Below, piece by piece: positions 11,290 to 24,022 of a stretch of 64,000 nt of DNA. Position 1 is the stretch's first letter; each line of letters opens with the position of its first letter. The notes under the pieces are model-generated. The model was given only the letters and a program-made list of their open reading frames with translations. It searched no databases and was not told where the DNA came from. A program made the position numbers and the translations under genes. The DNA is taken from assembly GCA_014529385.2 (NCBI GenBank), contig CM043955.1, positions 152,878,140 through 152,942,139 of the forward strand. The letters are read 5' to 3'. The stretch comes from Adiantum capillus-veneris (taxonomy: Eukaryota; Streptophyta; Polypodiopsida; Polypodiales; Pteridaceae).

Positions 11290-12655
11290 CCTCTCCTTGA
11301 ACCTCAAAGAACATGTGGGGTACTGACTTCGAGCAAGCTCAAACTACAATGAGGACCTCCATCCATGTGAACGCTCCCATCCATCTCGGAGTTGCTACCT
11401 CTAGAGGAGTAAGCCACTCAGCTCGTATAGCCTCTATAATATCCTGACACATGCTCTACACCCTCATGCCTCGTAACTAAGTGCTCTGAACCTCCTTGGG
11501 CAAGCCTAAAAACTGAAGCCAGTCTCACCGAGAGTGTGGGTTGGACCCTCTGCCATATGGGACCCCAAGATACACGAGGCCTGCTACTAACCAAGTGTCC
11601 TCTCTATGTGCTAACCATGGGGTTGCAAACAAGAGGCCGCCGCAAGCTCTCCTCCATGCAAGTGGGTTGGTGTTGCTTTAGGCCACCCCTCACCTGCTCC
11701 CATGACCTAAGCAAGCTCGTAGAAAATCAGTCCTCCAACCTCCTACTCATGCCAACTCTGTCCATCTTTGTAAAAATCCACCTAGTGGATGGGCTCCAAG
11801 GGCCACCTGCATGAGGAACTTCAGCTTGAATTTTTCTTGATCAACCTCTCTAGTTGTCTGATGTAGGAGCTCGAGAAGATCCAACAAGATGTGATGTACC
11901 ACATGGTAGCCAACAACACCTGATTGGCCACTACAACTTTGCCTACCAAAGAGAGCCATAATGAGCTCCAATGAAGCAATTTCCTCCTAATGGACAAGAG
12001 GAGGGTAGTAGGTTTTTGCTTTGGGGACAAATCCAAGCCAACCTGACAACCTAGATAGTGTACAGAAGTCCCTAGGGGAATCCACCTAAAGCCCTCACTC
12101 GAAAACTCATAGAAGAGAAAGAGAACGGGGGAAAGAGGGAAACCTTGTCTAACCAAGTGCATGAGCATGAATCATTCCCCTCTTCCCCCTACCAAGAGCA
12201 CCTGGTTGTGCAAAATATGTAAATGACTAACACACCTCTAATCCAAGCATCTGCGAACCCCATCCTACATAGAGTGCCCTCCAAGAAATCCCAGTCAACT
12301 CTATTGTAAGCCTTCGCAAAATTGAGAAGGAGGATCACAAGATCCTCTCCTTGGAGATGCACGAGGGCAGACGCCTCCCAAAAGTTTAAAATGTTGTCAA
12401 GGATACTACGTTCCTTGACAAAACCTATCTGGGTCCCATGTAAAATTCTCTCAGAGTAGTGGCTAAATCCTCAAACTCATAGCCTTGGCTAAGATCTTGT
12501 AGGTTGAGTTGAGAATGGTGATGGGTCGTCGCTGCCGAGTCTCATCCAAGGAGCCTCCCTTCTTGGGAATAAGGTATATCAAGCCCTCACTCATGTTGTC
12601 AGCTAGTGTGTAAAATATATTGGTAGGTGCTATAAAGATCCAAACCAAGCATGTC
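11290..12655 (-). pseudogene. LINE (non-LTR retrotransposon) reverse transcriptase remnant
   Basis: Minus-strand translation, across several frames, gives a sequence of plant L1-type RT landmarks: G-L-I-Y-L-I-P-K and R-P-I-T-I-L-N near 12480-12570, T-Q-I-G-F-V-K near 12430, F-A-K-A-Y-N-R-V-D-W-D-F-L near 12290-12330, R-Q-G-F-P-L-S-P near 12140, and Y-L-G-C-Q-V-G with R-R-K-L-L-H-W-S-S near 11990-12070. The frame breaks repeatedly and both ends are missing, so it is an old 5'-truncated copy. The lower boundary is approximate. The upper end abuts the copia LTR region. Confidence 0.8.
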
Positions 12656-12786
12656 CCAGTAATCCCGTTATTTATTTTAGCTTTTAGGTATTTATTTTAC
12701 CTATTTGTCAAAGTCTGGGTAGCGAAATTTATTGAGGTGGGTATATATGTGACTGCTTGCTCTCATTGTACATCGTATCAATTCAT

Positions 12787-13019
12787 TGCCAAGTTTGTAA
12801 AGGCGGTGTGTATCACCATGCTTTGCCCATGTCTGCCAGCCAGTGTCAGGCCGTCCACATTTATCTCCTTATTCTTTATACATACAACGATTAAGAAGCT
12901 CTCACTCATTCTCACACTGTGCTCATACAGTGAGATTTGGGAGCTCCACCCACATCCTATGTACTCTCTCTCTCTCCCCTTATCACTCTCCACACATGCA
13001 CCGCATTCGCGCACTCACA
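12787..13019 (+). repeat. Left copia LTR
   Basis: Aligns from about GTAAAGGCGGTGTG to CGCACTCACA with 34531-34760, including a conserved block around CATACAGTGAGATTTGGGAG and a CT-rich stretch. It ends just before a primer-binding site. The first ~10 bases do not align well, so the start is uncertain. Confidence 0.75.
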
Positions 13020-13021
13020 AT

Positions 13022-13033
13022 TGGTATCAAAGC
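13022..13033 (+). other. Primer-binding site, tRNA-iMet type
   Basis: TGGTATCAAAGC follows the LTR after two bases. It matches the usual plant copia primer site (TGGTATCAGAGC) with one difference. Confidence 0.8.
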
Positions 13034-14736
13034 TTTGGTGACGCATATGATGGCTTCCCGACGAGACGGAAGCGATGGAGCTCTTAGCTATGGCGGCTTG
13101 AGCTCGACGGAGGTGGATACGGCTTGATGCTGTCAGATCTCAGCTTAGGCATGTATATTCAGCTAGTGTAGCAATCCATTGCTGAATTTTGCAGAGAAAG
13201 AGCAGAAACAAGAAGTGTTGCAGCTCGTTTTTGCTGTTTTTGACTCCCGAAACAGTGTTTTTTATATATCTCCATCACACGGAGTCAGATGGATATGATC
13301 CAGGAGTTTAGGTTGAGGTTTTGACACATTCGAAACACGATGGTGATGTCCGTTTTTTGAAATTCTGCTCTGAATTACCGCAAGTGCAACAACAACAAGG
13401 TTATGTTGCATTTATGGGCCGAAAACAGAGGTTTTTGGCATATCTCCCACATCTCGACACGGATACACATGATCCAGGAGTCTACCCTAAGGTTTTTGGC
13501 ACGTTCTGAACGCATTGGTCGTATCAAAAATTTAAAATTTTGAGTGTTTAATTTTATGCTGCAGCCTATCAACAATATCAATTTATCGAGGTTTTGCAAT
13601 TTGATTTCTACAGTGTAGAGAGTGATGCAGTTTGCATCTTTGGCTACGTATGGCACACTATGGTGCTATTTGAGAGAGAATTCACCTTGTTTTTGCGTAT
13701 GCAAGTGATGATTTGGGATGTGACTTTTGGATCGTCACACATTCGGATGGGGTTTCGTGCGCATTGTTTGATTGTGTGGGGAATTTCAGAGAGCCTTTTT
13801 AGCACGGTTTTGTGCAGTTTCATGTTATGTATGCATTATGCGGATAAATTTGAGCTAGCCATAGCTCGCACGTAGCAGGTTTGCAGTGTTTTGGACAGGT
13901 ACACATCCATAGAGCTACTCAGTCAGGAGTGACCCAATTTGCCAGACTTTTGGCATTGCATGTAGACCATTTGTGGCTTTTGCTACTGAGACACTGAGTA
14001 TCTATTTTCATGCGTATTTGGTGAGTTTTTTGAGTTTTTGCTCAGTTTCGAGGGGAAACTCGTCGGATTTTTCCAAGATTTCTTGCCATGGTTTGCATAT
14101 TCATAGTTTGCTCTCTGATGGTATAGTGGTCAATATATTCCCACTTTGACACTGATCGGGTATTTACTCTCACTTTGAAAGATTTTGTCAGTTTGGACAT
14201 AGTTTGGTGTTCTTGTACCCACTCTCACCAGAGTGAGGATTGTGTATGCTACGGTTTTCTGGCACATTTTTCATTCATTGACACATTTTGGCATCAATTT
14301 TTCACTCACATATGTATGTCATTTGTGGTGTCATTGAGTGATACTCCGGCTAGAGCGGTTTGGCTCTGTGTATGACTTTGTGAGGTGATTCCGGACGAGT
14401 ACATTCCCGGATTGGCCGTTTGGGCATCTATTGTTGTCTCCATTGCGATTTATAGCTGAGTTTTTTACTCCAGTTGAGACTCTGGCAAATTTTTCCAGGT
14501 ATGTATACCTATTGTAGAGGCTAGTGAGCTTGATCGTTTGCTCACCTTCTTTGCTTGAGACAATGGTTTGCTCTAGGGTGGGAAAGTCTTGTGATCTCAA
14601 GCATTGTTTGCCATAGTTTTGGCATGGACATGGAGACGCTTCAGGTTAGAGGCGGTTCTCATTCACGATCTCGTTTACGATCTAGACTGCCAATGAGCAT
14701 ATTAGGCATCGTTGCTTCAGGCGTATGAGGCAACGG
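13034..14736 (+). other. Degenerate internal region of the copia element
   Basis: A short frame (ATG at 13048, M-M-A-S-R-R) is where gag would begin but stops after about 26 codons. The rest has no recognisable domain. Two diverged copies of a phrase around ATGATCCAGGAGT occur near 13295 and 13470, suggesting an internal duplication of about 175 bp. The region ends at the CACTA target site. Confidence 0.5.
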
Positions 14737-14739
14737 AAG

Positions 14740-14910
14740 CACTATGGGAGAATCGTGCTATTACCGCACAACATTACCGCATAAGAGGAGAGAGAGAGCT
14801 TCAAGAAAGAGAGAGAGTGTATGGTGCAGACCCGGTGGCGCGTTCCCCAGCTTTACCACGACAATTACCGCCTGTATTACCGCACAAATAAACGCCCAGA
14901 TTAACGACCC
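14740..14910. repeat. CACTA-1 left terminus with subterminal ATTACCGC repeats
   Basis: Begins CACTATGGGAGAATC, followed by four copies of ATTACCGC by about 14885. In En/Spm such short repeats are binding sites for TNPA; here that role is inferred. The target duplication AAG is at 14737-14739. Confidence 0.85.
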
Positions 14911-14995
14911 GGAAAAGAATCCAAGTGATCCATTCCTCTCCCACTTTTCCCTTTCTATAAATCCTATTCTATTTTGTTACTTTTCAGAAATTGGT

Positions 14996-15441
14996 ACCCC
15001 CTTTTTGCATGGAGTGTAAGAAATCCCATTCTCATTGGGATTTTTAGTACCTCTCTTCTCTTTGCTTGCCTCATCTATTGGTACGATTCTCCTACTCTAC
15101 TCATTTGTACTCCATGAGATTCTATATCAATAAATATTTTATTTCCACTTCAAAATCTTATGTCAACTATGCATTCATATGAAAATGGCAAGCGAACGAT
15201 GATCTAAATTGTATTGTCACCCCCTTTTTGCACGGAGTGTCAGAAATCCCATTCTCATTGGGATTTTTAGTACCTCTCTTCTCTTTGCTTGCCTCATCTA
15301 TTGGTATGATTCTCCTACTCTACTCATTTGTACTCCATGAGATTCTATAAACAAAAATATTTTGTTTCCACCTCAAAATCTTATGTCAACTATGCATTCA
15401 TATGGAAATGGCAAGCGAACGATGATCAAAATTGTATTGTC
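14996..15441. repeat. Tandem duplication, two ~223 bp units
   Basis: Unit 1 starts at 14996 (ACCCCCTTTTTGCA) and unit 2 at 15219. They differ at roughly ten positions. The duplication lies just beyond the 3' end of the TNP2-like gene, inside the CACTA left arm. Confidence 0.9.
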
Positions 15442-15513
15442 TTGCGTTCATAAACAAATATCCCTTTTGTACAACATAAGTAGAGAAAGAAGTCAAAATC
15501 CAAAAGATATTTA

Positions 15514-18500
15514 TTAATTTTCATCCTCCAAGAGATCTCTACAAGTGCTTACATCCATGTCCAACCCCATGGTAGCTAAATCAACAAATAAATCTATTGA
15601 TTCATCCTCTATAGCCTCTCCTATTGAATCATCATCATCCTCTCCATCCTCGTCCTCCTCCTCACTATGGTTGGTTATTGGGAATGGTTGGTTCTCCTCG
15701 ACCTCAATTGCATCATCGTCATTGGCGTCTTCTTGAGATGGTATGATGGGATCTGCCAAAGTCTCTACGTTCGTATCTGCAAAGATAGATCTGCTCCGTG
15801 GTGTGACTGGAATAACATACCATAGTCGTCTTCGATACATACAAGGCACATAAAACACCTGTAGGTCATAGAGCAAACACCAACATGAATGTAGTTTTGT
15901 ATGTATCATATAATGTTTTAGTGAGTTGCACATGGACTTTACCTGCTCACAACTACTAGGTTGCACCAAGTTGTCGGTCTTCCCGCGATGAAATTACCCG
16001 GAGTCTACCATATAGAGTCCATTCTCATGTCTCTTAACCTCACCCGCAAACCATCGGCAGTCAAAGAGATATTTGTGAAATGTTCTGAAGTCTAATTTGA
16101 TTATCCTCTCTATTGTTCCACATTCCCTCACCTCTTGTGTTGTCGTGTCAAAGTTGCACATAACTCCACTATCATGAGTGGTTCGGCGCTCATCTATCTT
16201 GCGGGTTTGAAAATGACGTCCTTCGGACCACATAGAGTTGAATGTGAAGGCCTGCAAAAACCAATCAAGATAGATGAGAGAGAGAGAGAGAGAGAGGTGG
16301 CACACATACACACACCCACACACACACACACTCGCACACACACACTAAACACATAATATTACCCTTGGTAGACATCCTCGCGCGACTCCCATTCTTTAGG
16401 GCTTATTTGTTCTCCTTGTGCCTTGGCCTTGGTCATGGCATTGTGTATCCACCCAACTGGAATTAGATCAGGGTATTTGGCAAGCTCTTTAGGAAAGGGA
16501 GGTGCTCGCCTACCGCCATGCGACCTCTTCCATGCGATCTCTCCCTTTCTCTCGTTGTACACACCTCCACATACATATCCACCCATTTGCCCATGATGGG
16601 AGCATTGAGTAGACAATGGTTGTTGACTATGGCTTGAAATTCCCTATCCAAAATCAAGAGAGAACCTTTCCCACTTGGAATGTTTGCGTGTTTTTTTGGA
16701 TCCTCTTCCTCCATCTTTAAACGAGGCAATGATGGGTCTATTGTGAAAAGATATTGAGAGACATACACAAAAGCCTCTTGTACAATCCAACCCTCTGCCA
16801 TGCTTGCCTGAACACATGTACATGAAACCATTAGTGATTAAAGTAATTAATAAAAAGCGTTGTGAATACAATCCAATCCTAATAAGGTTTAACACTTAAG
16901 ATCGATGAATACCTCTGGTTGTGATCGTAGCCTTACAAAGTCTTTCAAGGTCTTTAGGAACCTCTCAAGAAAGAACATCCACCTTGAGTGAATCACACCA
17001 CAAATGGCTATCTCCTCAACAAGATGGAGCAATAGGTGAACTTGGCTAACAAGGATAGAACGTGGGAATGCATCCTCAATAGCACAAGTTGCTTCAATCG
17101 CTAGAAGTCGAGCTGTTGGAATGGCTGAAACTTCGATTTCTTTGGAACTCACAAACCTATAACCAAAAAACCCTTCATAATCTTCATAGTAAAGTTAGTT
17201 TTCAAAGTAAAGTTTAGGAGGGAGGATCAAATGTTCTATACCTGACAACTTCTCCCACCTTGAATATTGCAGTCTTTACCTTCATGTCCGCAAATCCACT
17301 AATGATAATTGGAAGCACAAACTATTGCACAAACAAAAAGACTTTTTAGTATCCAGAACCCTAAACCACATACACACACACACACACACACATTACCTGA
17401 AGAATCTTGTGCCAATCATGGGATTTGAGCCCATACAGTTGTGTGGATCCTCCTTTCTTAGTTTTAGTGAAGGCACCCTTGAGCGAACGCATATAACCTG
17501 TTGGAGTACGGATGGATGCAATGACTTGTTTCATCCGCTCTTGATCCACCCTTGATAGAATCCAAGGTGCCTTTGGAAGAACCATCTTCCCCCGAGGCCC
17601 CATGCGAGGTGTGGCCGAAGGAGGGAGCCTCCTTATGGCCCTCATGTCCTCTCTAGCCCCCAATGAATCTTTCTTGCCTACTATGTGATCCCATATAGCT
17701 TGGCCAACATTTTTGAACACATGCATTGGATCCAATATGTGTTGGATTTTTAATGGAGCCCAATAGGGTAGTGATAAGAAAATAGAGTACCTAGACACAC
17801 CCCTAGGTGGATCATTGGGAGGAGACAATGTGCTGTGATGCTCGTTCCAATGTCTTGCCCAATCGGCCATGGTCCAATGGAGTGGCTCCATCCCATTGCA
17901 CGGTGGAGCATAAGATGGATGTGTGGGTGGCAAGAAGCGATGGTTATTGGGGTAGATCACCTTACCAAGTAGAGCGGGTCTCTCTGTCACGAGTGAGGGT
18001 CCACAAGTTGGGCATGCCCTATGTCCAGATGTCGATAGTCCTACAAAAACAAAATACATAGCCACATATAAGTGACCAATGCAAAGACATTAAAGAGCAT
18101 CACAAAGGAAAAGCTTACCAAAAATCTCTCCAAGCCCGGGGTAATCATGCATGGTCCACATGAGACTGCACTTGATCATTGTGCACCGATCACGAAGTGG
18201 TCTTGATACATCAAAAACATCTATGCCGTTCCATGGCTCTTGAAGCTCTTCAATCAAAGGTGCTAAATATACATCCATGTTCTTCACCTTGTGTTTTCCT
18301 CGGACTAGAAGAGAGAGCAAAATGTTCCCCTTCTTGGTTGACTCCCATGGTGGAATGTTGTAGTTCACAACAACCACTGGCCAAGTACTCCATGAGGTAG
18401 ACCGATGCCCAAATGGGTTTACCCCATCACTAGCCAGACCAAGCCTCAAGTGACGAGGCTCTTCTCTAAACTCCGGCCATGTTTGCTCAATGTGTTGCCA

Positions 18501-19597
18501 TGCCGGCGAGTCAACCGGCACTCTCATAACCCCATCGGTGGAGCGATTTGTCATATGCCATGTAAGAAGCTCGCTTGTTCCTTTGGTGCTAAACATGTGC
18601 TTGATGCGGGGAATGAGGGGGAAATGACGAAGAACCTTGTGAGGTATTGTGGTTCCTTGCATTCCCTCTTTGTACCTTAATTCTCCACACTCGGGGCAAG
18701 CATCAAGGCCTGCATGTTGATTGCGGAATAGCACGCAATCATTGACACATGCATGTATGCGATCATAGTCCATCCCAAGACCTGTCACCACTTGTCGTGC
18801 CTTACTTCGATTTTCTGGAAGATGATTGCCTTTAGGAATCATCTTGCCTAATAGCCTATGACATAATTAAAGAACACTAGTTATTGCATATAACCACGAA
18901 AAAAACTCACAACTAACACTTATTACACTTAAACGTACCTCAATAGTGCATCGACCCTTGCATTTCTCCATCCAAACATTGCTTGAATATTCAAGATCTC
19001 AAGAGACGCTCGTAATATGGAGTAGGAGCATCCCTCGTAAAGAGCGGTGTGTGCTGCCTCTAGCAATGAATCTTTGGTTTTTTGGGCAGCTTCTTCACAT
19101 GCACACTCAGGCTCACACTCATTCTCCGCCTCACGTGCAAGAAGATCTTCAACCATATTGTGCAAATGATCTTCCTCCACCTCCATGTGGGGCGGGGTGG
19201 TGGGGAGATCCCCATATGTGGTGGATGTAGGATGTGAATGCGCTCGTGTGGACCCACCCACATCGGAAGGCGGGTGTGACCCCCCTCCCATGACTTCTTC
19301 TTGGAGCAATCGCTCTCCCGTCCTTCTCCCGTCTCCGCCCCCGATCACACTCCAATGGGGAGCGACATCAATGGATGCCAAAACCCTCGGATCGCTAGTT
19401 TCCATTCGAGCGCGTTTTCTCGGATCGTCCCATAGCCCATAATCATCCACGTGAGCCAAGCATATACATCGAAGCCGTGCAATTGCATGCTTACATCGCG
19501 TACATGGACATGGTAATCGCTCCACCAACCATCGAGTTCGTTCCGCGCCAACCGGTGGACCCATGTCATCCCAATCGTCCTGCACACACGACCACAC
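15514..19597 (-). pseudogene. CACTA-1 TNP2-like transposase, multi-exon, decayed
   Basis: Exons readable on minus: ~19597-18939 (N-terminal transposase-associated domain with C-P-C-x2-C), 18855-18119 and 18040-17397 (Transposase_21 region: G-M-D-Y-D-R-I-H-A-C, R-L-G-L-A-S-D-G-V-N-P-F-G, V-V-V-N-Y-N-I-P-P-W, M-H-D-Y-P-G-L, L-D-P-M-H-V-F-K-N-V-G), 17321-17242, 17156-16913 and 16807-16363 (DUF4218), ~16257-15955 (DUF4216-like) and ~15880-15514. Introns are 78-105 bp with GT-AG ends, for example GTACGT at 18938 and GTAAGC at 18118, mostly at the positions used in the second CACTA copy. Lesions: a frame change near 16570-16600, a faulty junction near 16363, and a TAA at about 15992. The first exon start is unclear; 19597 is not an ATG. 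Confidence 0.85.
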
Positions 19598-19737
19598 ACT
19601 AAATAAGAAAAAATTAAATAAGAATATGAAAAATCAAGAATGTTTGTACTGACATGACTGACACTCATTAAAGATAGAGGGTAGTGGGTACAACAGGTCA
19701 TGCAGTCAGTGAGCGTAACCTTAATGTCCTGTCATAG

Positions 19738-20012
19738 ATTTTCGCGGTAATAATTGCGGTAATACTGGCGGTAACCTATGCAGCAATACTCGCGGTAATA
19801 TTTCAAGAAGATTTTTTTATATAAAGGGGGCACCTGCGTGCCCCCGCGAAATTGAATGCCAAAATTTCAAAATCGACCTCCTCTTCTGCGCGGGCCTGTT
19901 TCCTTCTCCATCTCCAAGCTCCCTCTCCTTCTCCCTCTCCATCTCCATCTCCGACCTCTATTACTCTCTTCATCTCCATCCCCACCATTTCCAAGAGACC
20001 GAGGTCACGAAT
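19738..20012 (+). promoter_or_regulatory. Divergent promoter region of CACTA-1 with ATTACCGC cluster, TATA box and 5' exon
   Basis: GCGGTAAT-like motifs occur four or five times at 19743-19800, far from the element ends but just upstream of the TNP2-like gene. On the plus strand TATATAAAGG follows at about 19819, and a plausible 5' exon ends at 20012 with GTAAGT. The matching acceptor (TTGTAG) ends at 31211, three bases before the TNPA-like ATG. I infer that the TNPA-like transcript starts here and that the repeat array and the gypsy insertion lie in its intron. Confidence 0.5.
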
Positions 20013-20039
20013 GTAAGTGCTCAAACTCTCTCTCTTTCT

Positions 20040-20691
20040 TCTCGTTCTTCTACACACACACACACACACACAAACACATACAGACACACACAATGCATAC
20101 ACATTGCACACACACACACACACACACAATGCATACACACACATGCACTAACATGCACACACACGCACACACACACACACACAATTTTATGCACAATCAC
20201 ACACTAATGCCCGCATTAGTGCGTGCATGCATTATACACACACTAATGCGGGCATTAATGTGTGATTGTGCACAAAATAGTGTGTGAAAACACACTATTT
20301 TGTGCACAATCACACACTAATGCCCGCATTAGTGCGTGCATGCGTTACAAGCACACACTAATGCTTGCGTTAGGGTGTGCTTGTGCATGAATTAGTGTGT
20401 AAACACACTAATGGATGCACAAGCACACACTAATGCAAGCATTAGTGTGTGCATGCATTAGTTAGTTTTTACACACTATTTTGTGCACAAATTACACACT
20501 AATGTCGCACTAGTTAGTTTTGAGGGTTTATTTTGTGCACAAATTACACACTAATGCCACAATAGTTAGTTTTTACACACTAATGCCCGTATTAGTGTGT
20601 GCATGCATTATACACACACGCATTAGTTAGTTTCTACACACTAATTTGTGTCCAAGCACACACTAATGCAAGCATTAGTGTGTGCATGCAT
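20040..20691. repeat. CA microsatellites and palindromic CACACTAATGC array, left part
   Basis: (CA)n tracts with interruptions at 20055-20185 pass into an array in which CACACTAATGC and its complement GCATTAGTGTG alternate, separated by TGCATGC or TTGTGCAC-type spacers. Many adjacent pairs can fold into hairpins. The array is cut at 20691 by gypsy G2 and continues at 30010. Confidence 0.85.
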
Positions 20692-20902
20692 TGACGGGAG
20701 CAAAGCGAACCCTGAACCCCCGACGGCCTCTAAAACACCGGGGACTGAATGGTGCGCCTCGAGCCTGTCATGGTAAAGCAAACAGGGGGCACCACCTAGC
20801 TTCAACGGCTAGGACGCAAACAACACACCACCATAACAAAGTTTTTATCCAAGAGAGATGGATGCTTGGGAGTAATGATGAAGAGGAAAGGGAATGAGAT
20901 CA

Positions 20903-20966
<64 letters not shown>

Positions 20967-22290
20967 TAGCGGCTTAGTACTTAGGCACCACAAAAGGATG
21001 GCGAATCCGCACACCCTTCACACATACACAAGCTCACTCCAAAACACAAGACTAGGTGGCGATTCCGCACACCTCACATGGGCAAAACATTGCAAGAAAA
21101 CATACTCACAAAACCTCAAGCTTTATTTAGAGAATTAGGCGATGAAATGGGGAGCATAGGGTAGGGGAATGAGAAGGGAGAGAGTGGTAGAGCACATGGC
21201 GGATAGGTGGGAGTTGATGGCGAAGACTCGCACGAGGATTATGGCCATCATCCTTCATTTAGTTGCCCTTCATCTTCCATAGCCAAGGGTGTAGAGGTCA
21301 TGCTCAAGACAAGCATGGTGATTGCGGTGATGGTGATGGTGATGGTGTGGGTGTGTGTGTGTGCACTAGGCACACACAGTGCATAGTGTGTTCTTTGGTG
21401 ATGTTGTGTGTTTTTGTGTGATGGTGACCCCTCTTTATATAGGGGAGGAGGGGGGGGAGAAATTCTAGAATTTAGAAATGAAGAAATCATTATCTTCATA
21501 GGCCATGTGACTGTGGGTCCCACTTGTCTGGCTGTGTGTATATGTGCCAGAACAGCAGTCTCATGAGAGAGAGACTAAGAGAGAGACTAAGAGAGAGAGA
21601 TGGGTTGATGAAAAAAAGTGAGAGGTGACATGGAGAATAAAGTAATTACAAGAGGGGAGAGAGAGGAGTGTGTTCAGAGGTGAATCTGTGTGCAGATGTG
21701 TGTGAACACAAGAAAAATCAGGTAACCACCGGGTGGGGATGGGTCTGTGGGCACCTTTTTTTAGTGAAACTGAGTGTGTGTGAGTGTGGGGGAGGTTATT
21801 TAGCTACAAGACAAGAGACATGGTGCCCTTTAGAGAGAGGGGGGGTATTTGGGTCATGGGATATGATAGGAGAGAGAAAGGGGGGGTGGGGTATACTATT
21901 TTGGAAGATAGGGTAAGTTGCATGTGAGTTAGGGTGCATTATTGGTGAGTTATAATGCATTATTGGTGAGAGGTGGGGTAGCTTGAGGGGAGAGAGAAAG
22001 GAGAAAGGACAAGGGGAAGAGAGGGGGGGTTGACCTTTTGAGTGGAGGAGAGGAAAAGGGACACACGGCGGGGCAACAGTGAAGAAAAAGGAGGCAAGGT
22101 GGGGATGGGCTACCCCGCAGGCATAAGGTGGCCTATTTTACCTTTCTTATATATTTACATAATCATACTTTATTTTTTTCTTACTTTTTTTCCAATGTTT
22201 TCTATCACTCCCTCCCTAAGAGGGGGTTTTCATGGGGTAGGGACGAGAGAAGAGGGGTATGGGAGCTTGGCTTGTGAAAAGCCCCCATCA
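20692..22290 (-). repeat. 3' LTR of G2 (1599 bp)
   Basis: On the minus strand it starts TGATGGGGGC and ends GCTCCCGTCA. It contains a (GA)n tract at 20907-20961 and a minus-strand TATATAAAG near 21435. Nearly identical to 28419-30009; it carries one extra copy of the GAGAGAGACTAA unit near 21570-21590. Confidence 0.93.
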
Positions 22291-22310
22291 TTAGCCCTCC
22301 CCTTTTGGCT
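22291..22310 (-). other. Polypurine tract of G2
   Basis: Minus strand reads AGCCAAAAGGGGAGGGCTAA directly before the 3' LTR start TGATGG. It would prime plus-strand DNA synthesis and confirms the orientation. Confidence 0.85.
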
Positions 22311-22318
22311 AGAGGCAT

Positions 22319-22792
22319 TCATGTCTCTAGCTCATCTGTTTGATCATTATCGTCGGAGGTGGTGGATGATGGTGTGTTCTCATTTGGAATATCAATTGTT
22401 GGAGCCTGGTCAAATCGAAGAAAATAAGGTTTAAGTCGCCAACCATTTACCCTGGTTTTATGAAGTTTTCCATAAGCCTCCATAAGCTGGTAGCTTCCAT
22501 TGGCATACTTTTTCCTGATGATGAAAGGGCCTTCCCATCGGAGTAGGAGTTTCTTATCCTTGCGCGTGTCGAAGTGATTGTCGTAGCGGAGCACCAACAT
22601 TCCTTTCTTCAATTCTTTTTTCCGGAGATGCTCGTTAAAGCTAAGCCGTCTATGCTCTGCTTGTGCTGCATAATAATTTATTGCTTCTTCTCTGTCTAGC
22701 TGCAGTCTTTCCAAGTTGATGATGTGATCTCTCAAATGCATGTTGGGCTGTTGAAGCTGGCTTGCCATTACTCTGAGACTTTGTAGTTGCAC
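22319..22792 (-). pseudogene. G2 integrase C-terminal domain
   Basis: Continues the integrase frame directly after a TAA at 22793-22795 (L-P-I-stop-V-Q-L, where plant relatives usually have E). It contains a heptad-like region, K-G-M-L-V-L-R-Y and a G-P-F motif (W-E-G-P-F-I-I) of the GPY/F family, then N-G-W-R-L-K-P-Y-F. No chromodomain follows, which excludes a chromovirus. It ends close to the polypurine tract. Confidence 0.85.
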
Positions 22793-24022
22793 TTAAATGG
22801 GCAAGATTGCTTCCTTACCAAATACTAGATGATACGGTGTGAATCCCAAGGATGTACGAAATGAAGTTCTGTAGGCCCATAAAGCTGGTAGTAGATACTT
22901 ATCCCAGTCTCCAGGATGATTGTTTACCTGCTTGGTAATAATTTTAGAAACCATTCCATTTACCTTTTTAACTAGGCCATTACATTGAGGGTAATATGGT
23001 GAAGAGTGCCTCCTTGTAATGCCCAGTTTCTGCATTAATTCTCCTGCCAAGTTTGCTCTGAAACCTGGCCCTCTATCAGAGATGATCTCTAAAGGTGTGC
23101 CAAACCTATAGCATATGTGCTCGTAGATAAATTTAGCTACCTCTACCGCTGTGATTCTAGTGGTGGTTGTAGCCTCTGCCCATCTAGTCATGTAGTCGAC
23201 CCCCATGATAATGTAGAATTTTCCTGAGTTGGCCCTAGGTAATGGCCCAATGGCATCGATACCCCATTTTTCAAATGGGCCATATGAGAGAATAGGTGTC
23301 TGTGGTTCAGGCATAAGTGACCTAGTGCCGGCCTTTTGACACAACTTACATGTTTTGCACCAGTGGTGTACATCACGGTTGAGGCTAGGCCATATGAAGC
23401 CTGCCTGCAAGATTTTCCTACTTGTTATGTCTAGGGCAAAGTGACCACCACAAACCCCGTCGTGACAGCTAGCAATTACTCCCGTGATTTCCTGAGAGAG
23501 AGGGACCTTCCTGAGTATTTGGTCCTTACCCTTACAGTACAAACTGTCATTGATGAGTCGATACCTTGTGGCCTTCCGCGTCAACCATTGCTTCTGTCCC
23601 TTTGTTAAATCTGATGGGCATTCCCCTGTTTCCAAAAAATGCATGATGTCAGGCAAGGCATCACTTCCTTGAAATAGAGGGAGCTTTAGTTTTATTGCTC
23701 CAGCCACCACTTCCTGTAGTCTTTCACTTGCTAGGGCATCTGCTTCCTGGTTTTGAGCCCTTGGGATATGGTGTATTTGAACTTCTTCAAACTTACCCAA
23801 CAAGGTTTTTACACCACTTAAGTGAGTTTTTAAACTAGGATTCTTGCATGTCCATGCTCCATTTACTTGCCTTACCAGAAGTAGAGCATCCCCAAATACA
23901 TTAAGGCGTTGTACACCTTGCGAGACGCACCATTGTAGACCCTTGGTTAGTGCTGCATACTCAGCTTCATTGTTAGAATGTGAATCTAACAATTGGCCCA
24001 ACGAAAATACCTTTGTCATCAA
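22793..24022 (-). pseudogene. G2 second half of archaeal-type RNase H plus integrase core
   Basis: The first ~100 codons hold S-N-N-E-A-E-Y-A-A-L and H-I-P-R-A-Q-N-Q-E-A-D-A-L-A-S, hallmarks of the additional RNase H (aRH) of plant Tat-type elements. Integrase follows: H-x3-H-type zinc region with C-K-L-C, the first Asp in G-I-D-A-I-G-P, the second in S-D-R-G-P-G-F, and C-N-G-L-V-K where the catalytic Glu is expected, so the third acidic residue appears changed to Val. The frame differs from the upstream pol segment by one base, with the shift near 23990-24015. Confidence 0.85.

Noticed and set aside
14740..19810. A shorter CACTA element ending at the motif cluster near 19740-19803
   Set aside because: No CACTA-type terminus occurs there, whereas 33294 has the matching terminus and the AAG target duplication.
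22793..24022. G2 as a chromovirus
   Set aside because: No chromodomain after integrase, and the additional RNase H places it with Tat-like elements.
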